NCBI RefSeq assembly: GCF_001613085.1
Contig: NZ_BDBR01000036.1
Coordinates: 54,669-118,668, forward strand
DNA: 64,000 nt
Direction: 5' to 3'
Origin: Nocardia salmonicida NBRC 13393
Lineage (GTDB): Bacteria > Actinomycetota > Actinomycetes > Mycobacteriales > Mycobacteriaceae
Shown here piece by piece: positions 41,480 through 48,456 of this stretch. Numbering within the stretch: the first letter of the stretch is position 1; each line of letters starts with the position of its first letter. The translations under genes and the position numbers were made by a program. The notes under the pieces were generated by a model. That model saw only the letters and a program-made list of their open reading frames with translations, did not search any database and was not told the DNA's origin.

Positions 41480-42263
41480 TGGCTCAGCTTAGTCGGTTTC
41501 ACTTGTTGCTGAATTTCGCTGTATAGAGTCAAGGCGCCTGCGGCGGCGCGTGCGCGCCGCCGCCGCGCAGACGCCGCGCAACGGTCTTGCTCGTACCTCA
41601 CCGCCCGGCGCGGCGGCACGTCGGCGACGCGCACGCGCTATCGGCAGACGCCGCAGACTTCTCCCAGCTCAGACAGCGTGGACTCGAGAGCGTTGACGAC
41701 CTCGCGGAACCAGCCGTCAGAATTGCTGAACGGTTCGCGAACCCGATTCGGTCGGCATATGCCCCGATCGACGGCCACCAGCACACCGACTCCGATACGG
41801 TGCTGCCGCACGAGCTTCGCTCGATTGCCTCATAAGACCCCAGCCTGCCGAACCCGCGTAGACGGTCACCAAGCCGTCACCAGTTCCCGCCAAATCCGCC
41901 GGCATACTTCCGATCACCCCGCCGCTCACCAGGTGCGAGTGAATTGCTGAACGGAATCCGTGGTGAGGTGGGGTGGCAAAACCCGTGGGTCGAGTTGGCT
42001 CCTCATGGCCCAATTGTCTGACCTCACTCGGCCGAGTCAAGGGAAAGAGCGCCCTTGACACGACCTCCCTCAGTTCAGGGATGGCCAGTATGAGGAAGCC
42101 GGAGGGGTGAAGTCGTTCAGGCGGCGGATAGACGATCTGCCGACGACTCAGGAGTGAGGGAGCCCGCGCCCCTAGCCGCGGATCGCGGAGGCCAACGATT
42201 GCTGAGAGAACTTCGACTCTTGTTGGGAGACAAGGCCACTGCCTGGTCGTCATACTGCTGCCC
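41480..42263. other. 784-bp gene-poor stretch inside the AICE
   Basis: No frame here has a family resemblance plus ribosome site. It contains a very GC-rich palindrome (41542-41550 with 41553-41561, GGCGGCGCG arms) and a 14-bp direct repeat GAATTGCTGAACGG at 41720-41733 and 41941-41954. It may hold a cis site such as a transfer locus, or be remnants of lost genes. Confidence 0.5.
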
Positions 42264-42761
42264 ATGGACTCGATTGACTTGGGAACGTTGCCCACATGGG
42301 TGAGCGCCTTCCTTACCAGCGGATCACTCGCGCTGGGCTTCTTCATCCTGCTGAGGGACAGGAGGAAGGAGGAACTCGCAGAAGCACGCAAGATCATTTG
42401 CTGGTATAGCCGGTCTGACAACCAGGACGAGAACGTCACTCACGTCCTGAACACCAGCGAACGTGTCATCTCCAACGTTCGTGTATTGATCAGGCTGCGT
42501 ACGGCTGATTGGGCTGGCCTCGAGGGGTTTCACATCGCACCTCTGATCCGCCCCGGAGAAGAGGTCGCAACCAACACTCCCCGGCGAGCCGGAGAGGCCA
42601 AATCGCCTCCTGAGTTCGTCGAGTTCAACGACTCCGACGGAATCGGTTGGGCAAAAGATCTCCATACCGGGTTAACCCACCGGGTCGATCGCCGGTACTC
42701 GGTCCATTCGCGGCGAGCGCTTCGTGGCCGGAAGAGGCAGCTGAGGCAGCACAGAAAGTAG
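42264..42761 (+). CDS. Single-pass membrane protein with soluble tail (cargo)
   Basis: A 165-residue protein: one helix near the N-terminus (LPTWVSAFLTSGSLALGFFI, about 9-28), then a positively charged stop (RDRRKEEL), and a soluble beta-rich domain (about 45-135) with the late EFVEFNDSDGIGWAKDLHTG motif that looks like an Ig-like edge. The tail is strongly basic. The organisation, a short membrane anchor with a cytoplasmic sandwich domain, recurs in actinobacterial cargo genes of unknown use. The gene faces away from the left cargo unit. Confidence 0.6.
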   Translation: MDSIDLGTLPTWVSAFLTSGSLALGFFILLRDRRKEELAEARKIICWYSRSDNQDENVTHVLNTSERVISNVRVLIRLRTADWAGLEGFHIAPLIRPGEEVATNTPRRAGEAKSPPEFVEFNDSDGIGWAKDLHTGLTHRVDRRYSVHSRRALRGRKRQLRQHRK

Positions 42762-42924
42762 AACTCCGCCTGGTCAACGAGCTGCGTACTGCCTGCCGAG
42801 CTGTGCCACAAACGTGCCATTGACAGGAATCTGCGGTGAGGTCGGTGGTATCGCGACCGGTGGCCGGGTGGCCCTCTTCTGGGTTGGCCTGCATTGTGAT
42901 CCCGCGCCCTTCGCCCCTGCACGG

Positions 42925-43332
42925 CTAGAGGTCGTCTGAATACTCATCACCCCTGGTCGAACGAACAAGGTCGCCCTTGCGAACCGTCTGGTCGCGGGTC
43001 GCCTCGAACGTGAAACCATCCTCGTAGTCGAATGTTTCGGGTTCGTCCTCCTTCGCACCCATTAGCGCAGAGAAGGCGTTCGTTCCCTTGACCGTCCGGA
43101 AGGTTCGACCGACGGCCGCCGAGTCACCCTCCAATCGAACGATCTTCACGATCGTCTTGGGAAACCGAATCTCTACCGCCGTGCCAGTCTCGTCAAGTGG
43201 GACCTTCGTGGGCTCATCCAGAATCGCGAACCTCATTCCGATCTGGACGCCGTGCTTCGCCCCTCGATTGATCAGGACCTCGCGAGATCCGAAGACCGCA
43301 GCCACTTGGCCCTCAATAACACCTTCGCTCAA
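42925..43332 (-). CDS. Unknown beta-barrel-like protein (cargo, second gene of a pair)
   Basis: A 135-residue soluble protein with GQVAAVFGSREVLINRGAKH, then GVQIGMRFAILDEPTKVPLD and FPKTIVKIVRLEGDSAAVGR. Strand-turn patterns of this sort occur in FlgT C-terminal-like and SH3/OB-type barrels. The last 40 residues are acidic. It lies 4 bp after the upstream membrane-protein gene and is almost certainly its partner. Confidence 0.55.
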   Translation of the reverse strand: MSEGVIEGQVAAVFGSREVLINRGAKHGVQIGMRFAILDEPTKVPLDETGTAVEIRFPKTIVKIVRLEGDSAAVGRTFRTVKGTNAFSALMGAKEDEPETFDYEDGFTFEATRDQTVRKGDLVRSTRGDEYSDDL

Positions 43333-43336
43333 GGCC

Positions 43337-43780
43337 TTACCCTCCTGCTCGTTCGACAGCCTGCTTGTTCACCAGGCGCCAGTCATCGATGAATCCAAGC
43401 GCGTCGTCTTCGTACTTGCTCAGCTCGGCGCTCAAGATCCCCATCTGAGTCCGATACTGCGCAGTGGTCGGCTTCGGCGTCTCCTGCTCAAAGCTGGACT
43501 CAGCGGCGCGCTTTGACGCAGCCACGTGCCTAGCGAAAGAAACCATGCGGCGGGCGGATGCCTGGACATGCGACGGGTCGGCTCGCCCTGATCCGCTGAA
43601 CAGCCAGCCAGCTGCGAACTGGCAGCCGACGGCAATCAGACTGATCATCAGATTCGTACTACGCGACGGCGGCTTCTCCGCTCCAGACAGGAATGCCAGT
43701 AGAAGGATGATCACCACCGCTCCGAGTGTGAGACCCACGCCAGCAACCGTTCTCCAGTATGCATGCCACCAATCACCCAC
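43337..43780 (-). CDS. Two-helix membrane protein (cargo, first gene of a pair)
   Basis: A 147-residue protein with two membrane helices (about 8-32 and 42-64) and a long helical cytoplasmic domain (about 70-147: HVQASARRMVSFARHVAASK, then MGILSAELSKYEDDALGFID). It is the gene nearest the right end of the element and is transcribed inward with the barrel-like protein. The pair may be a membrane sensor and its soluble ligand, but that is a guess from organisation. Confidence 0.6.
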   Translation of the reverse strand: MGDWWHAYWRTVAGVGLTLGAVVIILLLAFLSGAEKPPSRSTNLMISLIAVGCQFAAGWLFSGSGRADPSHVQASARRMVSFARHVAASKRAAESSFEQETPKPTTAQYRTQMGILSAELSKYEDDALGFIDDWRLVNKQAVERAGG

Positions 43781-43842
43781 TCGGCGAGTGTACGCAGGTA
43801 CAGGTCACCGACCCGCCGTACCAGCCGGAGAACATGACTCAC

Positions 43843-43864
43843 CCACTACTTTCCCACTACAAAC
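43843..43864 (+). repeat. 22-bp direct repeat, right end of the AICE
   Basis: Identical to 30652-30673; 115 bp inside attR. Candidate integrase arm-binding site. Confidence 0.6.
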
Positions 43865-43979
43865 CCCTGCCGATTCGGGCAAACAGCAGCAGACAGCCAC
43901 GTAGCGACGATCGTAAAACGCCCCGGTAGCAGCAGTTTTGGAGGTATGTCAGCGGACAGCCCCAGAGCAACGGAACAAC

Positions 43980-44014
43980 CAAGAGGTTAGGGGTTCGAAT
44001 CCCTTCGGGCGCAC
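43980..44014 (+). repeat. attR of the AICE
   Basis: A 35-bp copy of the tRNA-Arg 3' end identical to attL. It is followed by the displaced native terminator. Confidence 0.92.
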
Positions 44015-44018
44015 CGAG

Positions 44019-44050
44019 ATCGACCCCGTATCAGTTGATACGGGGTCGAT
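44019..44050 (+). terminator. Original tRNA-Arg terminator, displaced
   Basis: A perfect 15-bp stem (44019-44033 with 44036-44050) and a T run to 44055, directly after attR. Before integration this lay just after the tRNA-Arg gene. Confidence 0.85.
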
Positions 44051-44124
44051 TTTTTGCGTGATGGTCCGTGTGGTTGGTCGCTACCGGGACTCTGGTGGGG
44101 CGGAGGTGCTTTCGCCGAAGCGGG

Positions 44125-44850
44125 CTACTTCCAGGCCGGCAGCGGCGGTAGGGGGCCTGTGAGGTCGTTGCCCGAGGTGCGGCCGACGAGCCACCCCAGG
44201 AGAGCCCAGGCGGGGCCAAGGACGGTGTGGTGGGGGCGGCCGGGGCCTACGGTGGCGATGAAATCCGTGTCGGTGGACTGGATGTCGAAGGTGGGGGTGG
44301 CTTCGGGGAGGAGTTTGGCGGAGAGGTCGGTGATGGTTTCGGGGAGCAGGCGGGCGACGAAGGGGGCGGGCCAGTCGGCGGGGGTGTAGCCGATGTCGAG
44401 GTCCACGTGGTGGATTTCCGTCTCGCGCAGGCGCATCCAGGGGATCTGGTCGGCGGTGAGGGTGCCGCCCTGGCGATTGCGGACCTCGGCCTGCCAGTCG
44501 GCGGCGGGCATGGTGGTGGCGACAGCCTGCCAGCGGTGCGCGGTGGCGGTGAAGTCCGCGTGCTGCACGGTCAGCGGGCGGGGTGCGCCAGCCTCGATGT
44601 CGGCATCGCGGACGGCGACGTTCGGATACTGCGGCATCTCTATGCCGGTGCGAGCCCACAGCAGCAGGTTCAGCAGGCTGTCGGCATTGCGTGACAGGTG
44701 GGCGAGCACGTGACCGCGGGTCCACCCCGGTAACAGGGACGGTTCGGCCAGGGCCGCATCGGTGAGCGTGCCGATCGCGGTATCGATGCGCGCGGTGGAG
44801 GCGGCGAGCTGATCGAGCAGGTCGGTGGGAGTAGCCGTTTCGCTGGTCAC
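44125..44850 (-). CDS. Mycothiol-dependent maleylpyruvate isomerase-family protein
   Basis: A 241-residue protein of the MDMPI/DinB-like family. The N-terminal four-helix metal-binding domain has WTRGHVLAHLSRNADSLLNL (first His), the central MRLRETEIHHVDLDIGY segment (Glu and His ligands, about 135-150), and a C-terminal alpha/beta domain ending in the LGPAWALLGWLVGRTSG stretch. Relatives use mycothiol as cofactor to isomerise or conjugate small metabolites. Mycothiol use fits an actinomycete. It is a single gene reading toward the AICE right end. Confidence 0.9.
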   Translation of the reverse strand: MTSETATPTDLLDQLAASTARIDTAIGTLTDAALAEPSLLPGWTRGHVLAHLSRNADSLLNLLLWARTGIEMPQYPNVAVRDADIEAGAPRPLTVQHADFTATAHRWQAVATTMPAADWQAEVRNRQGGTLTADQIPWMRLRETEIHHVDLDIGYTPADWPAPFVARLLPETITDLSAKLLPEATPTFDIQSTDTDFIATVGPGRPHHTVLGPAWALLGWLVGRTSGNDLTGPLPPLPAWK

Positions 44851-44913
44851 AGATTCGAGAGTAGTGGTCAGGTCTCCGGCGCACAGGCGATAACGACGGC
44901 GTCGAAACTGCCC

Positions 44914-44940
44914 TGTGGATAACTCTGAGTCTGTGGATAA
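44914..44940. promoter_or_regulatory. Two tandem perfect DnaA boxes
   Basis: TGTGGATAA (complement of TTATCCACA) occurs at 44914-44922 and 44932-44940, same orientation, 18 bp start to start, between the MDMPI-family and RidA genes. Confidence 0.6.
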
Positions 44941-44994
44941 CCAGGCGTTTTCCGCCGTCGGCGCCGGAGAGCCGGAGTCGGCCCGTGTGACGAT

Positions 44995-45390
44995 TCAGTC
45001 AGCGATGATCGCGTCCGCCTCGATCTCGATCAGCAGTCCGGGCGCGATCAACGCGGTGACCTCGTACATGGAGGCCGCGGGGCGGATCGTGCCGAACACC
45101 TCGGCATGCGCGGCCGCGACATCGGGCCAGCGGGCGATATCGGTGACGAACATGCGCGTGCGCACCACATCGCGCACACTCGCCCCGGCCTGCTCGAGTG
45201 CTGCGGTGATGCGGGCCAAGACCTCACGGGTCTGCGCGCCGATGTCGTCGCCGCCGACCGCGCCACCACCGGCAACGGCCGCCGTGGTGCCACTGACGAC
45301 GACCTGGTTGCCGACCCGTACCGCCCGCGAATACCCGACGACATCTTCGAAATCGGAGGCTGAGGAAATGTTCACCCGAGTTGTGGTCAT
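44995..45390 (-). CDS. RidA-family protein
   Basis: A 131-residue protein of the YjgF/YER057c/RidA family, trimeric enzymes or relatives that clear reactive enamines. Seen: YSRAVRVGNQVVVSGTTAAV (about 19-38), the helix TREVLARITAALEQAGAS, VRTRMFVTDIARWPDV and the VTALIAPGLLIEIEADAII strand. The catalytic-type Arg is in VVRTRMFVTD (about 78). The ATG at 45390 is used; the open frame upstream has no ribosome site. Divergent from the lipoprotein gene by about 85 bp. Confidence 0.88.
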   Translation of the reverse strand: MTTTRVNISSASDFEDVVGYSRAVRVGNQVVVSGTTAAVAGGGAVGGDDIGAQTREVLARITAALEQAGASVRDVVRTRMFVTDIARWPDVAAAHAEVFGTIRPAASMYEVTALIAPGLLIEIEADAIIAD

Positions 45391-45475
45391 GATTGCCAGA
45401 ATGGTCCACCGGGGGGTGGAGGACAATTCATTTGCCGGTCGTCTACTGGTCGGCTCGCGACGGTATGCATGCCAG

Positions 45476-47056
45476 GTGAACGCACGTCCAGGTCTACGCC
45501 TCCTTCCTCTCACCGCCGCTCTGTGCGCTGCCGCCGTTGTGGCGGGCTGCTCGGCGCCGGATCCCGACGCCGGTTTCACCGCTGGCAAGGACCAGCCGCT
45601 GGTGATCTCGCTCGACGACCTGGTCGCCAAGGCCGGTACCAGCGCGGTGCTCGGGGTCAGCCTCGAGCCCGAGCACGGCAACATCACCCGCCGGGCCGAC
45701 GGCGCCTACGTCTACACCCCGAGTGCCGGCTACATCGGTCTCGACCAGTTCACGGTCACCACCACCGACGCGGTTCGCCTCTACACCACCGACATTCCGG
45801 TGCTCGGCGAATTCGGCGGCACCACGGTGCAGGGCAGTGGATTCGGGTCGGCCTGGACTCCGGTGCCGGGTAGCGCCGACGAGTTCTACGGACTCACCGA
45901 CCGCGGCCCGAACGTCGACGGTCCGGCCAAGAATGAAAAGCTTTCGCCGACACCGAGTTTCGTGCCCAAGATCGGCCGGTTCAAGCTGGTCGACAACAAG
46001 GCCGTGCTGCAGTCGAGCATCGAGCTGCGCAGCAAGTCGGGTGCGCCGTTCAACGGCCAGGTCGACATCTCGGCCACCACCGGCGAGACCATCAAGGACC
46101 TCCAGGGCAATGTCCTGCCGCCCACCGATCACGGTATCGACCCCGAAGGTCTGGTGGCACTGGCCGACGGCACGTTCTGGGTCTCCGACGAATACGGGCC
46201 GTTCCTGGTGCATTTCGATGCCAAGGGCACCGAGATCGAGCGGCTCGCCCCAGGCAACGGCCTGCCGAAGGAGATCGCCCTGCGCACACCCAATCAGGGC
46301 ATGGAGGGGCTGACCATCACTCCCGACGGCAGCACCCTGGTAGGGATGGTACAGAGCGCGCTCAACACGCCCGGGCTGAGCGGTTCGGCCAAGGAGGTGC
46401 CGTTCGCGCGCATCGTGACCGTGGACCTGAAGACCAAGGCGCAGAAGGAATTCCTGTACCCGCTGGAAAACCCGAAGCAGTCCAAGGTCGCGGTCTCGGA
46501 GATCACCGCTCTGAGCGCCACCACCTTCCTGGTCGACGAGCGCGACGGCAACCTTGCACCCGAGTCGAACAAGAAGATCTGGACCATCGACATCGCGGGT
46601 GCCACCGATGTCGGCCCGCAGGCCGCGGTGCCCGGCGCGACCTACGACGCAGAGAAGGGCGGACTGCTGATCGACGGCAAGCCGCTGGAAACGCTGATCG
46701 GTGTCACCCCGACCGCTGATGCCGTCGCCGCGCTCACCAAGGCTGGCGTCACCCCCGTCGCGAAGAAGAGCAACCTGGACCTCTCCGCGTTGGTCGCCGC
46801 GCTCGACGAGAAGGGCCGGTTCTTCGGTCACGACAAGATCGAGGGCATCGCCACCCTCGACGGTGGCAAGACCATCTACATCGCCAACGACAGCGACTTC
46901 GGTCTTGCCGCCGGCCAGGGGGAACAGCCCCCGTTCGGCCTGAAGCCCAAGACGTTGCCCAATGGCGTGCAGGACACCGGCGAGGTGCTCGCGGTCGACA
47001 CCACCAAGCTGCCCGCGAAGATCGACGGCTACACGGTGAAGATCACCGTCAAGTAG
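45476..47056 (+). CDS. Phytase-esterase-like lipoprotein
   Basis: A 526-residue exported lipoprotein. The signal peptide ends in a lipobox (VVAGC, Cys about residue 25). Residues 55-110 form a cadherin/Ig-like strand unit (YVYTPSAGYIGLDQFTVTTT). Residues about 120-520 are the esterase-like activity of phytase domain, a beta-propeller-type fold with ITDRGPNVDGPAK-like loops, VSDEYGPFLVHFDAKG and the late TIYIANDSDFGL motif. Enzymatic activity is plausible but the substrate is unknown. GTG at 45476 is the start that gives a proper signal peptide; the final codons overlap the convergent DUF998 gene by 8 bp. Confidence 0.88.
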   Translation: MNARPGLRLLPLTAALCAAAVVAGCSAPDPDAGFTAGKDQPLVISLDDLVAKAGTSAVLGVSLEPEHGNITRRADGAYVYTPSAGYIGLDQFTVTTTDAVRLYTTDIPVLGEFGGTTVQGSGFGSAWTPVPGSADEFYGLTDRGPNVDGPAKNEKLSPTPSFVPKIGRFKLVDNKAVLQSSIELRSKSGAPFNGQVDISATTGETIKDLQGNVLPPTDHGIDPEGLVALADGTFWVSDEYGPFLVHFDAKGTEIERLAPGNGLPKEIALRTPNQGMEGLTITPDGSTLVGMVQSALNTPGLSGSAKEVPFARIVTVDLKTKAQKEFLYPLENPKQSKVAVSEITALSATTFLVDERDGNLAPESNKKIWTIDIAGATDVGPQAAVPGATYDAEKGGLLIDGKPLETLIGVTPTADAVAALTKAGVTPVAKKSNLDLSALVAALDEKGRFFGHDKIEGIATLDGGKTIYIANDSDFGLAAGQGEQPPFGLKPKTLPNGVQDTGEVLAVDTTKLPAKIDGYTVKITVK

Positions 47057-47738
47057 TCCACTCGCGGGCTTCGATGAGGACCGCGGTGGCCAGAGCGAGC
47101 AGCCACAGCGACATGGCGCCGACCTGGATTCGCTGGGCGATGCCGAGTGCGTAGGAGCCGGACAGGTTGTCGGCGACCATCATCCAGATGGTCGCCGCCG
47201 ACCCGAGAATCAGCACGGCGAGGCCGAACTCACGCAGGATCCGCCACCGGTGGTAGCGATAGGCGGCGGCGCTGAACGCGAACGCCGCCACCGCGATCGA
47301 GGTGACGGCCAGGGTGCTCGTCAGCGCGTGTGGTTGGTGCAGTTGCGGGAACAGGCCGCTGTCGCCGCCGCACGTGCTGTCACCCGGGTCGCAGTCGTGC
47401 AGCGGGAGCAGTGCGTCGGCGATGGTGGACGCACCGAAGCAGAGCAGGGCTGTCCAGCCGATCGTGGTCAACCGGCGGCGCCGGAAAACGAGCAGCCCAC
47501 CCAGCGCCGCCGGGATCAGCAACAGGCCGACCACTTTGTCGGCGGTGCCGAACACCTCGCGGTACGGCTTGCCCTCGGCATCGAGTTCGCTGAGGAAGTT
47601 GTTGACCGGGTCGGTATCGATCGGCAGCACGAATTCCAGCAGCCAGGACGAATAGCACAGGCCCGCGATCGCGATCGCGAGGGCGATCAGCAACGAGTAG
47701 CCACGGGTGTGCCGTGCGGATTCGGTCACACCGACCAT
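47049..47738 (-). CDS. DUF998 membrane protein
   Basis: A 229-residue protein with six membrane helices (about 14-38, 68-86, 92-112, 140-162, 170-190, 200-220). DUF998 features include the NFLSELDAEGKPYREVFGTA loop after helix 1 and an outside loop with cysteines (HDCDPGDSTCGGDSG). The function of DUF998 is unknown. It is convergent with the lipoprotein gene, with overlapping 3' ends. Confidence 0.85.
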   Translation of the reverse strand: MVGVTESARHTRGYSLLIALAIAIAGLCYSSWLLEFVLPIDTDPVNNFLSELDAEGKPYREVFGTADKVVGLLLIPAALGGLLVFRRRRLTTIGWTALLCFGASTIADALLPLHDCDPGDSTCGGDSGLFPQLHQPHALTSTLAVTSIAVAAFAFSAAAYRYHRWRILREFGLAVLILGSAATIWMMVADNLSGSYALGIAQRIQVGAMSLWLLALATAVLIEAREWTT

Positions 47739-47877
47739 TGTGCGTGTCCGGCCTACGCCGCCCCGATCAGGCGCGTCGAGAACGCGGACGTGGTTTCATC
47801 GAGCAGCACAGGCACGCACACAGGTTGCTGTCAGGTTCACCGTGCAGGGTGGTTGGTAACCAACGGAGAGGTCTTCG

Positions 47878-48006
47878 ATGAGCTATGTGATCGCGCTGGC
47901 AGGTTTCGCCACGATCCTGGCGCTGGCCGTGTCCGGCTTCGTAGCGGCGGATGCGTCGCGCGTACGGGTGCGGGTTCGCGCCGAAAGCGCTCCGCGGCGT
48001 CGCTGA
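47878..48006 (+). CDS. 42-residue membrane peptide
   Basis: MSYVIALAGFATILALAVSG is a single hydrophobic helix followed by a basic tail ending in RRR. A strong GGAGAGG site lies 7-8 bases before the ATG. It is compact, with no overlap with other genes, and too short for family recognition. The ribosome site and membrane character make it a believable small protein. Confidence 0.55.
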   Translation: MSYVIALAGFATILALAVSGFVAADASRVRVRVRAESAPRRR

Positions 48007-48021
48007 CATTGTAATCGCAGG

Positions 48022-48456
48022 TCAGCTGGGCTTTGATCGCTCCACCAGTGCGGTTATCCGCTCAGCTGCCGCGTGCGGATTCTCGTGCTCCCACACCCGC
48101 ACGACCCGCCAGCCCGCCGCCGTCAGCGCGGCATCGGTGGCCCGGTCGCGGGCGACATTGCCCGCCAATTTGTCGGCCCACCACTGCGCGTTGTTCTTCG
48201 GATCGGTCGCGTGAGCAGGGCAGCGATGCCAGAAACACCCGTCGACATACACGGCGATGCGCAGCCGGGGAAACACCACATCCGCACGCCGACGTTGGCC
48301 TTTGATGGGCGGTCGGTCGACGAAATAGCGCAGGCCGGCGCGGTGTAATTCGCGGCGTAGTGCCAGCTCGGGAGCGGTGTTCGCGCGTCGCTGCTTGGAC
48401 ATGCGTGCGCTCGTCGCCGCGTCGGTCGGTGGCGACAAGGCCCGCCGCGCGCTCAT
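48022..48456 (-). CDS. vsr: Very short patch repair endonuclease
   Basis: A 144-residue Vsr family nuclease that nicks at T:G mismatches arising from deamination of 5-methylcytosine. Features: SKQRRANTAPELALRRELHR, the HxxGLRYFVD-type helix, the PD-(D/E)XK-like core around RADVVFPRLRIAVYVDGCFW, the zinc-type CPAH segment, and WWADKLAGNVARDRATDAAL. The ATG overlaps the dcm stop by 4 bp, the classic Dcm-Vsr pair. Confidence 0.93.
   Translation of the reverse strand: MSARRALSPPTDAATSARMSKQRRANTAPELALRRELHRAGLRYFVDRPPIKGQRRRADVVFPRLRIAVYVDGCFWHRCPAHATDPKNNAQWWADKLAGNVARDRATDAALTAAGWRVVRVWEHENPHAAAERITALVERSKPS

Larger units (their letters stand above)
30547..44014. mobile_element. AICE-type integrative conjugative element in tRNA-Arg(ACG)
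   Basis: About 13.5 kb between two identical 35-bp repeats. It has the gene kit of pSAM2-like actinomycete elements: tyrosine integrase, excisionase, RepSA-type HUH initiator, FtsK/TraB translocase, a DUF2637 membrane protein and a GntR (KorSA-like) repressor. The element restores the tRNA 3' end on the left and leaves a tRNA fragment on the right. The right 4.5 kb carries cargo. All core genes look intact, so it may still be mobile. Confidence 0.93.

Noticed and set aside
41542..41561. GC palindrome as an intrinsic terminator
   Set aside because: It lies near the 5' end of the neighbouring cargo gene rather than after a stop codon, and has no T run. Kept only as an unexplained structure.
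41587..42439. Several 60-240-codon open frames in both strands between cargo genes
   Set aside because: They overlap each other, have no ribosome sites and show the skewed Arg/Ser/Ala composition of random GC-rich frames.
44914..44940. DnaA boxes as a chromosomal replication origin
   Set aside because: Only two boxes, no AT-rich unwinding region and no dnaA, dnaN, gyrB or rpmH nearby. Reported only as a DnaA-box pair.
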